This document shows, one piece after another, positions 53,809-60,362 of a DNA stretch of 64,000 nucleotides (the first letter of the stretch is position 1; each line of letters starts with the position of its first letter). Under the pieces are notes generated by a model. The model was given only the letters and a program-made list of their open reading frames with translations. It was not told the DNA's origin and did no database searches. This stretch comes from an uncultured Roseburia sp. (GTDB lineage Bacteria; Bacillota; Clostridia; Lachnospirales; Lachnospiraceae). The position numbers were made by a program, and so were the translations under genes. The DNA lies in NCBI GenBank assembly GCA_947647505.1, contig CANSKO010000010.1, forward strand, positions 33,692 to 97,691, written 5' to 3'.

Positions 53809-55284
53809 CTACCACCTGCCGCTTTTCTGCTCTTCCAACACTTCCGCAATCAGCGTCCTCTCATCCATCGGATATTTTTTCCCCCGGATCTCCTGATAGT
53901 CTTCGTGCCCCTTTCCGGCCAGCACAATGACGTCGCCGGGCTGTCCGTGCGCAATTGCGTAACGGATCGCCTCTTTCCGGTCGATGATCTCTACGTACGC
54001 GCCGTTCGTCTTCCGGATGCCGGTGCGAATATCGTCGATGATCGCCTGCGGATCTTCAAATCTGGGATTATCCGACGTTATGATCGTAAGATCCGCTAAC
54101 GTCCCGGACACCTCGCCCATTTCAAAACGCCTGGCTCTGGCGCGGTTGCCGCCGCAGCCAAACAGACAGACCAGACGGCCCGGCTCATACTCCCGCAACG
54201 TCGAAAGCAGGCTTTTTAAACTCATTGCATTATGCGCATAGTCAATCATCAAAGTAAACGCGTCGGATACGTCTACCAGTTCAATTCTGCCTTTTGTCTT
54301 CACTTTTTTCAGGGTCTGTTTCATAACGCCGCAGCCTACGCCAAAATGACGGCAGATCGCAATCGCTGTCAGAGAATTGAAAACGCTGAACCTGCCCGGC
54401 ACGTCGATTTCCACATCCAGATCCAAGCGGCCTGAAACGCGATACGAAACGCCAAGATAACCGGGCCTGTGCAAAAGCCGGACGTCTGACGCGCAAAGAT
54501 CGGCGTCTTTTGAAAATCCATACGTCTCCAGCTCACAGGTGTGCCCCTTAACGATATCTGCGGCATGCCCGTCGTCTATATTGATAATGCCCGTTTTGCA
54601 CTGGCGAAACAGCATCGCCTTGCACGCAAGGTATTCTTCAAACGAAGCATGCTCGCCCGGCCCGATATGATCCGGCTCTATATTTGTAAAAACGCCGATT
54701 TCAAACAAAAATCCGGCGCATCTGTGCATCATAAGCCCCTGCGACGAAACTTCCATCACGCAGCAGTCGCAGGAATGATCCGCCATTTCCCGAAAATACT
54801 TTTGAATCAGATACGACTCCGGCGTCGTATTCGCAGACGGAATCGTCACGTCTCCAATGATTGTCTCAATCGTCCCGATCAGGCCGACTTTGTATCCGGC
54901 TCCCTCCAGCATGGATTTCACCATATACGTCGTCGTCGTCTTTCCCTTTGTCCCGGTAATGCCAATGATTTTTAACTGTTTCGCCGGATGGTCAAAATAC
55001 GCGGCGGAAAGCAGCGCCAGCGCATATCTGGCGTCCTTCGTCAAAATCACGGTTACGTCTTTTGGCACGTCTACCTCTTTTGAAACGACAAGCGCGACGG
55101 CTCCCTTCTTTACCGCCTCCGCCGCAAATTCATGTCCATCGACAACCGTCCCCGGAATGCATACAAACAGCGCGCCCGAAACGACGTTTCTGGAATCGTA
55201 GACGATTTCCGTAATTTCTTTCTCCGTCGTCCCCTGCACACATTCGCACTCTATGCCGGCCAGCAGTTGTTTTAAATGCTTCAT
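53809..55284 (-). CDS. murE: UDP-MurNAc-tripeptide synthetase (meso-diaminopimelate type)
   Basis: MurE adds the third residue to the peptidoglycan stem peptide. The 491-residue protein has the N-terminal UDP-binding domain, the ATP loop GITGTKGKTTTTYMV and the C-terminal ligase domain. The DNPRFEDP motif near the C-terminus is the signature for meso-diaminopimelate rather than lysine (which uses D-D/N-P-x). This fits a Clostridia member. The ATG at 55282-55284 follows AGAGGTG. It is the first gene of the long minus-strand cluster and has its own promoter. Confidence 0.96.
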   Translation of the reverse strand: MKHLKQLLAGIECECVQGTTEKEITEIVYDSRNVVSGALFVCIPGTVVDGHEFAAEAVKKGAVALVVSKEVDVPKDVTVILTKDARYALALLSAAYFDHPAKQLKIIGITGTKGKTTTTYMVKSMLEGAGYKVGLIGTIETIIGDVTIPSANTTPESYLIQKYFREMADHSCDCCVMEVSSQGLMMHRCAGFLFEIGVFTNIEPDHIGPGEHASFEEYLACKAMLFRQCKTGIINIDDGHAADIVKGHTCELETYGFSKDADLCASDVRLLHRPGYLGVSYRVSGRLDLDVEIDVPGRFSVFNSLTAIAICRHFGVGCGVMKQTLKKVKTKGRIELVDVSDAFTLMIDYAHNAMSLKSLLSTLREYEPGRLVCLFGCGGNRARARRFEMGEVSGTLADLTIITSDNPRFEDPQAIIDDIRTGIRKTNGAYVEIIDRKEAIRYAIAHGQPGDVIVLAGKGHEDYQEIRGKKYPMDERTLIAEVLEEQKSGRW

Positions 55285-55334
55285 TGCACACCTCTTTTCC
55301 CATATTGCGCTGCATTTGCAGACCATACTGCTCT

Positions 55335-55363
55335 ATTATATGATAAAAGTCCGGAATTTACAA
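55335..55363 (-). promoter_or_regulatory. Sigma-A promoter of the murE-priA-def-fmt cluster
   Basis: On the minus strand TTGTAA (55358-55363) and a perfect TATAAT (55335-55340) are 17 bases apart, about 50 bases before murE. I see no terminator as strong as those elsewhere in the window until thiN. Confidence 0.75.
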
Positions 55364-55390
55364 GCCGCAACAAAAGAGGGGTGGGATGGG

Positions 55391-55720
55391 GAAGTTTGAT
55401 TGGATGGAGGGTGGGCCGTCAGGGAACGGATGCGGCGCAGGGGCCTGTGTTTGTTTCGTGTTCATGGATTAAGAGCTTCTAAACCGTCCCGGATACGCAC
55501 TGACAGGCGGACGGAACCGCTTTTTATGCGCCATCCCTGGCGCGAAAAAGCTTCCGCGGACGTCCTGTCCGCGGATTCCTTTGTCTGTACGGGACGGTTA
55601 AGAAGCGCTACATCCAATCACAACGTCACAAACACAGGCCCCTGCGCCGCATCCGTTCCCTGACTGCACTGTGGAGGCGCGACGGGAAAACGCTTTTGTC
55701 AGGTTGGAAAATCAAACTTC
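55391..55720. repeat. Nested long palindrome, possible structured RNA or MITE-like element
   Basis: About 330 bases pair with themselves around the midpoint. The outer arms are 55391-55401 and 55710-55720 (11 bp, perfect). Next come 55418-55453 and 55629-55664 (36 bp, perfect), then 55475-55491 and 55590-55606 (16 of 17 bp). The interior holds two clear hairpins: GCTTTTT...GCGCC...GGCGC...AAAAAGC (55519-55551) and CCGCGGAC-GTCCT-GTCCGCGG (55554-55574), and a small GCGG/CCGC stem (55507-55520). No gene, terminal T run or known riboswitch explains it. It lies in a 500-base gap (55285-55833) that otherwise holds the murE promoter at its left end and a CCGAAAC/GTTTCGG stem (55747-55772). Confidence 0.75.
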
Positions 55721-55833
55721 AATCATAGAAAAGGTGTATGAAAAAGCCGAAACAAACTGTCGTGCGTTTCGGATAACAGACACAACGTGAAATGAATAGG
55801 TCGTTGCAGATGTGTTTTTCCGCCCGATTTATG

Positions 55834-56574
55834 TTAAAGATTGGACTTATTAGCGATTGCTTTCACCAGCAACATCATGGGACGACGCAGCTCGTCTTTC
55901 ATGCCCGGAATATTCATCATTTCTTTGGGTGGCTCTGCTTCTTCCACCACTTCAAGCTCAAAACCACTATTTAGTATACCCATTAAGATTTGCGTAAGTG
56001 TATGATGTTGTTTTGTTACATCACATCCGAGAAAATTTGTTTTTCGTTCTCCTGGATAAAAGTAATTATCAAGCGGCCAGTATTGAGGTTTACCCTCATT
56101 GGTATAAACCCAGTCTTGCCCTACGCCAGATGTAAAAATCGGGTGTTCAATGTTGAAAAGAAATACTCCGTCTGGTTTCAACGTTTGATGTACTTTTTGA
56201 AATAGTTCACCTATATTCTCAATATAGTGCAGAGCCAGATTGGAGACAACGCAATCCCATGTATCTGCCGGATATTCATATTCCTCTATTCCACAGATAC
56301 GGTATTCAATCCGGGGCTTAGTGTTTCGCTTTTTTGCTTCTTCAATCATTTTCCGGCTTAAATCAAGCCCTAATACTTGCGCCGCTCCCTGTTCCGCTGC
56401 AAATTTACAATGCCAGCCATAACCGCATCCCAAATCAAGAACCTGTTTTCCCTGAAGTTGTGGAAACAGAGGTTTTAATTGGCGCCATTCTCCAGCAGAA
56501 CTTAAACCGTTTTTACTGCGTGGCATTTTTGCATATTCTTCAAAAAATTTTTCATTATCATATTCGTTATACAC
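55834..56574 (-). CDS. Class I SAM-dependent methyltransferase
   Basis: The protein has 246 residues. I chose the GTG at 56572-56574, eight bases after AAAGGAG, because it gives the usual start Y-x-x-Y-D-N-E-K-F-F-E-E-Y. The SAM loop is VLDLGCGYGWHC, followed by VLGLDLSRKMIEEA, and motif IV is CVVSNLALHYIEN. The post-core segment FNIEHPIFTSG resembles a broad group of small-molecule methyltransferases found across Firmicutes. Substrate unknown. The gene is A+T-rich compared with the window average and sits between the nested palindrome and a decayed antitoxin, so it may have been acquired by transfer. Confidence 0.85.
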   Translation of the reverse strand: MYNEYDNEKFFEEYAKMPRSKNGLSSAGEWRQLKPLFPQLQGKQVLDLGCGYGWHCKFAAEQGAAQVLGLDLSRKMIEEAKKRNTKPRIEYRICGIEEYEYPADTWDCVVSNLALHYIENIGELFQKVHQTLKPDGVFLFNIEHPIFTSGVGQDWVYTNEGKPQYWPLDNYFYPGERKTNFLGCDVTKQHHTLTQILMGILNSGFELEVVEEAEPPKEMMNIPGMKDELRRPMMLLVKAIANKSNL

Positions 56575-56587
56575 CGTCGATGCTCCT

Positions 56588-56803
56588 TTAAAAATCACAA
56601 ATTGACGCTTCATTATTCGGGCGCATACAAATAGCAGCTTTGCTGATTGCTGCGTCTGTCCTCGCTGTTTCCATCATTTCCTCATATGTTTCAATGCCCA
56701 TAACTACGAAATCGCCATAGCCGTTCTTTGTAATAAAAAGCGGCTCGCGCCTTGCATGGCAAAGCCCGGAAATTTCAGTCGTATACACAACGCAGTTATA
56801 CAA
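56588..56803 (-). pseudogene. Decayed Phd/YefM-type antitoxin
   Basis: The middle of the frame, EISGLCHARREPLFITKNGYGDFVVMGIETYEEM, is a clear Phd/YefM core: N-E-I-S-x-x-C-H, x-x-x-E-P-[VL]-[FY]-[IL]-T-K-N-G-x-G-D and V-V-M-x-I-E-[TA]-Y-E-E. The N-terminus lacks a normal start: the frame opens with a TTG, and the preceding codons in another frame contain an ATG with no matching sequence, suggesting a frameshift. After ARTDAAISKAA the sequence departs from the family and soon stops. No toxin gene follows. The remnant overlaps the promoter side of the methyltransferase gene. Confidence 0.65.
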
Positions 56804-56941
56804 AATACTGACATATCAAATCGTCTCTTTTCTTTCTCGGTCAGTTGCACGAAAAATCCACGCCTGTGTGCGATATGGCCAGGGACTGTTCAGCCACCTT
56901 CTTCTACTCTGGGTATAATTTTTGAATGTTTCAAATAAGCA

Positions 56942-56970
56942 TTGACAAATGCCTTATGGATGCATATACT
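56942..56970 (+). promoter_or_regulatory. Sigma-A promoter of the arsR-permease unit
   Basis: A perfect TTGACA (56942-56947) and TATACT (56965-56970) are 17 bases apart. Confidence 0.8.
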
Positions 56971-56976
56971 GTTCAT

Positions 56977-56992
56977 ATCAATATTTTTTGAT
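56977..56992 (+). promoter_or_regulatory. ArsR-type operator 1
   Basis: ATCAA (56977-56981) and TTGAT (56988-56992) form a dyad with a six-base A/T spacer just after the -10 element, the usual place and form of an ArsR/SmtB-family operator. Confidence 0.65.
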
Positions 56993-57005
56993 TTGAGGTG
57001 AATGC

Positions 57006-57308
57006 GTGGAATCTTATCAAAAAATTGCAAAAGTATTCAAGGCGCTTTGCGACCCTAAGCGGCTTGCCATTCTGGAACAGCTGCGAAGCGGAGAAAAATG
57101 CGCCTGTGTTTTACAGGAACCGATGGATCTGACACAGTCGGGCTTATCCTATCACATGAAAATTTTGTGTGACTCCGGGCTTGTGGTCAGTCGGCAGGAG
57201 GGTAAATGGACGCATTACCGTTTAAGCGAGACCGGCAGGGAGAAGGCCATGCACTTACTGCTGGCCGTTACTGCGCCGGACGCAGCTAGTGCATCGTTCG
57301 ACAAATAA
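57006..57308 (+). CDS. ArsR-family metal/metalloid-responsive repressor
   Basis: The protein has 100 residues. It starts at a GTG, preceded by GAGGTG. The winged helix is KIAKVFKALCDPKRLAILEQLRSGEKCACVLQEPMDLTQSGLSYHMKILCDSGLVVSRQEGKWTHYRLSE. The CACV stretch at about residue 37 sits where ArsR places its E-L-C-V-C-D metalloid site, so a thiol ligand sensor of arsenite or similar is likely. It probably represses its own unit, which includes a permease with the CSCSS motif and a thioredoxin-like protein. Inducer identity is inference. Confidence 0.88.
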   Translation: MESYQKIAKVFKALCDPKRLAILEQLRSGEKCACVLQEPMDLTQSGLSYHMKILCDSGLVVSRQEGKWTHYRLSETGREKAMHLLLAVTAPDAASASFDK

Positions 57309-57349
57309 CTGGATCAATCACGCAGAATGCTTTTTGTGCGATAAAGAAG

Positions 57350-57370
57350 CGCCATCCTGATGAGATGGCG
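57350..57370 (+). terminator. Weak hairpin between arsR and the permease
   Basis: CGCCATC (57350-57356) and GATGGCG (57364-57370) form a 7-bp stem with a seven-base loop followed by TTTCTCC. The trailing T tract is short, so it may attenuate rather than end transcription. Confidence 0.45.
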
Positions 57371-57388
57371 TTTCTCCTGACACTTAAT

Positions 57389-57404
57389 ATCAATTTTTTT
57401 TGAT
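57389..57404 (+). promoter_or_regulatory. ArsR-type operator 2
   Basis: A second ATCAA (57389-57393) with TTGAT (57400-57404) and the same six-base spacing lies just before the permease gene, matching operator 1. I could not find a clear sigma-A promoter beside it. Confidence 0.55.
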
Positions 57405-57439
57405 GTGTTGTTTAAAAAAAGGAAAAGCGAGGTTTCTTT

Positions 57440-58441
57440 ATGGACATATGGCAATGGATTCAGGAGCAGGCGTTGGGCATGAAATGGCTGAACGAGCTGA
57501 TTGGCGGCGGCCTTTCCATGCTTGGGCTGGATGTAGAGGGTCGCATGGGAGGAAGCATTCAGTTTTTCCTTTATGACGTATTGAAAATCACTGTTCTGCT
57601 CTGCTTTCTGATTTTTGTGATCTCTTACATTCAAAGCTATTTCCCGCCGGAACGAAGCAGACGGATATTAGGCCGGTTTCACGGCGTCGGAGCAAATATC
57701 ATTTCTGCCCTGCTTGGCGCTGTAACGCCGTTTTGCTCCTGCTCGTCCATTCCTCTGTTTATTGGATTCACCAGTGCAGGACTGCCGTTAGGCGTTACAT
57801 TCTCGTTTCTGATTTCGTCTCCCATGGTGGATTTGGGAAGCCTTATCCTTCTGATGAGCATTTTCGGAGCGAAAGTCGCTGTTATCTATGTCGTGACAGG
57901 ACTGGCAATTGCCGTAACAGGCGGAGCCTTGATTGAGAAACTGCACATGGAGCCGTATGTGGAGGAATTTATCCGAGGCGCCGGGCGCGTGGACATAGAA
58001 ACTCCCGCGCTGACAGTGCGGGAACGGATTCAGTTTGCAAAAGAACAGGTTGCCTCCACTTTAAAAAAAGTATTCCCATATATTTTGATTGGCGTAGGCA
58101 TTGGCGCATGCATTCATAACTGGATACCAAAGAGTTGGATCGAGACGGTATTGGGCGGCAGCAATCCGTTCGGAGTTGTCCTTGCCACGCTGGTGGGCGT
58201 TCCTATGTACGCCGATATTTTCGGCACGATTCCTGTGGCGGAAGCCCTGCTCTCCAAAGGCGCGCAGCTCGGCACGATTCTGGCTTTTATGATGGCCGTT
58301 ACAACTTTGAGTCTGCCATCCTTAATTATGCTCCGCAAAGCCGTAAAGCCAAAGCTGCTGGCCCTGTTTACCGGCATTTGCGCCATTGGAATTCTCCTTG
58401 TCGGCTATCTGTTTCATATGTTGCAGTTTTTACTGCTGTAA
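57440..58441 (+). CDS. ArsP/DUF318-type permease
   Basis: The protein has 333 residues and about eight hydrophobic helices. The TPFCSCSSIPLFIGFTSAGLPLGVTFSFLISSP stretch with the C-S-C-S-S core is the signature of the ArsP (DUF318) permease family, whose members export methylated or organic arsenicals in some species. LVGVPMYADIFGTIPVAEALLSKG is the paired C-terminal motif. The start follows GAGG. It sits between two ArsR elements and a thioredoxin-like gene, supporting a role in metalloid or related-compound efflux. No arsenate reductase or arsM gene is in the window. Confidence 0.9.
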   Translation: MDIWQWIQEQALGMKWLNELIGGGLSMLGLDVEGRMGGSIQFFLYDVLKITVLLCFLIFVISYIQSYFPPERSRRILGRFHGVGANIISALLGAVTPFCSCSSIPLFIGFTSAGLPLGVTFSFLISSPMVDLGSLILLMSIFGAKVAVIYVVTGLAIAVTGGALIEKLHMEPYVEEFIRGAGRVDIETPALTVRERIQFAKEQVASTLKKVFPYILIGVGIGACIHNWIPKSWIETVLGGSNPFGVVLATLVGVPMYADIFGTIPVAEALLSKGAQLGTILAFMMAVTTLSLPSLIMLRKAVKPKLLALFTGICAIGILLVGYLFHMLQFLLL

Positions 58442-58468
58442 ATTATAAATATTCAGGAGGAATGATTT

Positions 58469-58822
58469 ATGAGACTGTTTCACAGAAAAAAGAAAGAGAC
58501 AACATCCTGCTGCTGCAGCGACGCCTGCACCCCGGATGCGATGGCGCTGGCAGAAGCGGCAAAAACCTCTGCCAAAATTAAAGTGCTTGGAAGCGGCTGC
58601 GCCAAATGCAGCGCTTTGGAAGATGCTGTTCGGGCCGCTCTGAAAGAGCTTGGAATGGATACATCCATTGACCATGTGACAGACTTCGCACAGATTGCCG
58701 CCTATGGCGTAATGACCACCCCTGCTCTGGTTGTGGACGGAAAAGTGGCGTCCTGTGGCAAAGCGCTGAAAAAAGAGGAGGCAAAAGCGATCCTTCAAAA
58801 GATGCGGACAAATCCGGACTGA
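58469..58822 (+). CDS. Cysteine-rich thioredoxin-like redox protein
   Basis: The protein has 117 residues. A cysteine-rich head (TTSCCCSDAC, cysteines at about residues 14-16 and 20) is followed by a small thioredoxin fold. GSGCAKCSALEDAV carries a C-x-x-C at about residues 44-47, and MTTPALVVDGKVASCGK the cis-proline region. This resembles the MTH895-like thioredoxins that often follow ArsP permeases. Thiols could pass electrons or the metalloid to the permease, which is inference. The ATG follows AGGAGG and lies 27 bases after the permease stop. Confidence 0.88.
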   Translation: MRLFHRKKKETTSCCCSDACTPDAMALAEAAKTSAKIKVLGSGCAKCSALEDAVRAALKELGMDTSIDHVTDFAQIAAYGVMTTPALVVDGKVASCGKALKKEEAKAILQKMRTNPD

Positions 58823-58854
58823 CGGCGCCGCCCCTTTTCCTACCCGTCCGCATC

Positions 58855-59385
58855 TCACGCCTGCTCCCGCAGCGCCACCATCAGCCCCGGAACCACCACA
58901 AGCTGCAAAAGGATACCCGGAACCGCGCGAAACAGCGCGCCCGCCAGAAACATCTGCATCGTAAACGCCTCTCCTGCGGCTCCCAGAATCAGCATGCTTG
59001 CCACGCCCCACACAATGCGCCCGCTTAGCATGGCTGCAAGCAAGGAGCAATAGATCGCCGCAACATTCTGACAGCGAAAACGACGGTAGAGAAAGCCGGC
59101 AATGCTGCCATAAGCGGCCAGCTCAAACGCCATTGCGCCGGCCGTTGCCGCGGGCGGCATGCCAAACGCCGCATAGCGCAGAAGCGGCAGAATCAAGCCA
59201 ACGATTCCCCCATACTGCCAGCCGCAGATCATCCCGCAAAGGAACACGGGAAGGTGCATCGGCAGCAGCATGCTTCCAATCTGCGGAATCTGCCCGGTAA
59301 AAAAGGGCAAAATCAAGCCAATTGCAAGCAGCATGGAAGACAGAGCCAAATCCCTCATCCGACCATCCTGTGTCTTCTGTTTCAT
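58855..59385 (-). CDS. ECF transporter S component
   Basis: The protein has 176 residues and about five to six hydrophobic helices. LALSSMLLAIGLILPFF opens it. MLLPMHLPVFLCGMICGWQYGGIVGLILPLLRY is a segment common in a large group of energy-coupling-factor substrate-binding (S) subunits in Clostridia. S components bind one vitamin or ion and work with a shared ECF energising module encoded elsewhere. The substrate cannot be told. It follows the PfkB kinase gene by 25 bases on the same strand. Confidence 0.85.
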   Translation of the reverse strand: MKQKTQDGRMRDLALSSMLLAIGLILPFFTGQIPQIGSMLLPMHLPVFLCGMICGWQYGGIVGLILPLLRYAAFGMPPAATAGAMAFELAAYGSIAGFLYRRFRCQNVAAIYCSLLAAMLSGRIVWGVASMLILGAAGEAFTMQMFLAGALFRAVPGILLQLVVVPGLMVALREQA

Positions 59386-59410
59386 AGATTCCTCCTGTCT
59401 GTTTTACGTT

Positions 59411-60334
59411 CTATCCTGTCGTTACGTTGGCGCTTATCTGCCGGTACATCGCTTCTATTTCTTCTCCGGTTGCACGCCAGTCTGAAAATGCGCTGGCGCT
59501 GCCGGCCGCAACGCCCATGTAAAAGGCCGTCTGATTGTCCTGTTTCCTCAGCCATCCCGCAAGAAATCCGGCAATCATGGCGTCTCCGGCGCCAACGCTG
59601 TTTAAAACCCTGCCTTTTGGCGCGTCGGCTTCCAATACGCTTCCATCCTCCGCCGCAAATACCGCTCCCTCTCCCGCCAGAGAAACAAGCACGTTGACCG
59701 CTCCCATTTCCTGCAACTTCTTTGCGTAAAAAAGAGCGGCTTCCTTTGTCGCGATCGTCTCTCCAAACAGTTCTCCAAGCTCCTCACGGTTCGGCTTAAT
59801 CAAAAAGGGACGACAGGCAAGCGTCCGGGTAAGCAATTCCCGCTCAGCGTCTACCACAATTTTTACATTACGCCCCGAAAGCTTCCGCATGATGCGGCAA
59901 TACAGATCATCGGGCGCAGAATTTGGAAGGCTCCCGGCCAGTACCAGTATATCTCCGCTGCGAAGCGCCGAAATCTTTTCCATCAGCGCTTTGATCTGCA
60001 CCGCTTCAATCTGCGGGCCACAGCCGTTGATTTCCGTTTCTTCCTGCGCTTTCAGCTTTATATTGATTCTGGAAGTTCCGTTTGCAAGCGAAATAAAATC
60101 AGACGTTACGCCCATCCGCTCCACCTGTCTTACAATCTCCTGCCCGGTAAAGCCGGCGACAAATCCAAGCGCCCTGCTTTCCACACCAAGGTGAAAAAGC
60201 GTCATCGAAACGTTTAATCCCTTCCCGCCGGGAAGCAGCCGCTCCCGACAGGCCCGGTTTACCCTGCCTTTCTGAAACTGTTCCACCGACACGATATAAT
60301 CCAGCGACGGATTACACGTAACCGTATAAACCAT
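59411..60334 (-). CDS. PfkB-family sugar kinase (1-phosphofructokinase type)
   Basis: The protein has 307 residues. MVYTVTCNPSLDYIV is the usual start for 1-phosphofructokinase and tagatose-6-phosphate kinase. LLPGGKGLNVSMTLFHLG is signature 1. SVGAGDAMIAGFLAG is the C-terminal signature with the catalytic Asp, and ATP would bind next to it. It phosphorylates a sugar phosphate, most likely fructose 1-phosphate or tagatose 6-phosphate. No fruA-type PTS gene is adjacent. I use the ATG at 60332-60334 after GGGGAGGAAG. It is 28 bases after the hybrid kinase gene. Confidence 0.9.
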   Translation of the reverse strand: MVYTVTCNPSLDYIVSVEQFQKGRVNRACRERLLPGGKGLNVSMTLFHLGVESRALGFVAGFTGQEIVRQVERMGVTSDFISLANGTSRINIKLKAQEETEINGCGPQIEAVQIKALMEKISALRSGDILVLAGSLPNSAPDDLYCRIMRKLSGRNVKIVVDAERELLTRTLACRPFLIKPNREELGELFGETIATKEAALFYAKKLQEMGAVNVLVSLAGEGAVFAAEDGSVLEADAPKGRVLNSVGAGDAMIAGFLAGWLRKQDNQTAFYMGVAAGSASAFSDWRATGEEIEAMYRQISANVTTG

Positions 60335-60362
60335 TCTGCTTCCTCCCCGCTTCGTCTGACTG

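Noticed and set aside
55400..55663. An 87-codon plus-strand frame in the nested palindrome
   Set aside because: It overlaps both arms of the palindrome, so it cannot be a natural coding sequence, and no start signal is present.
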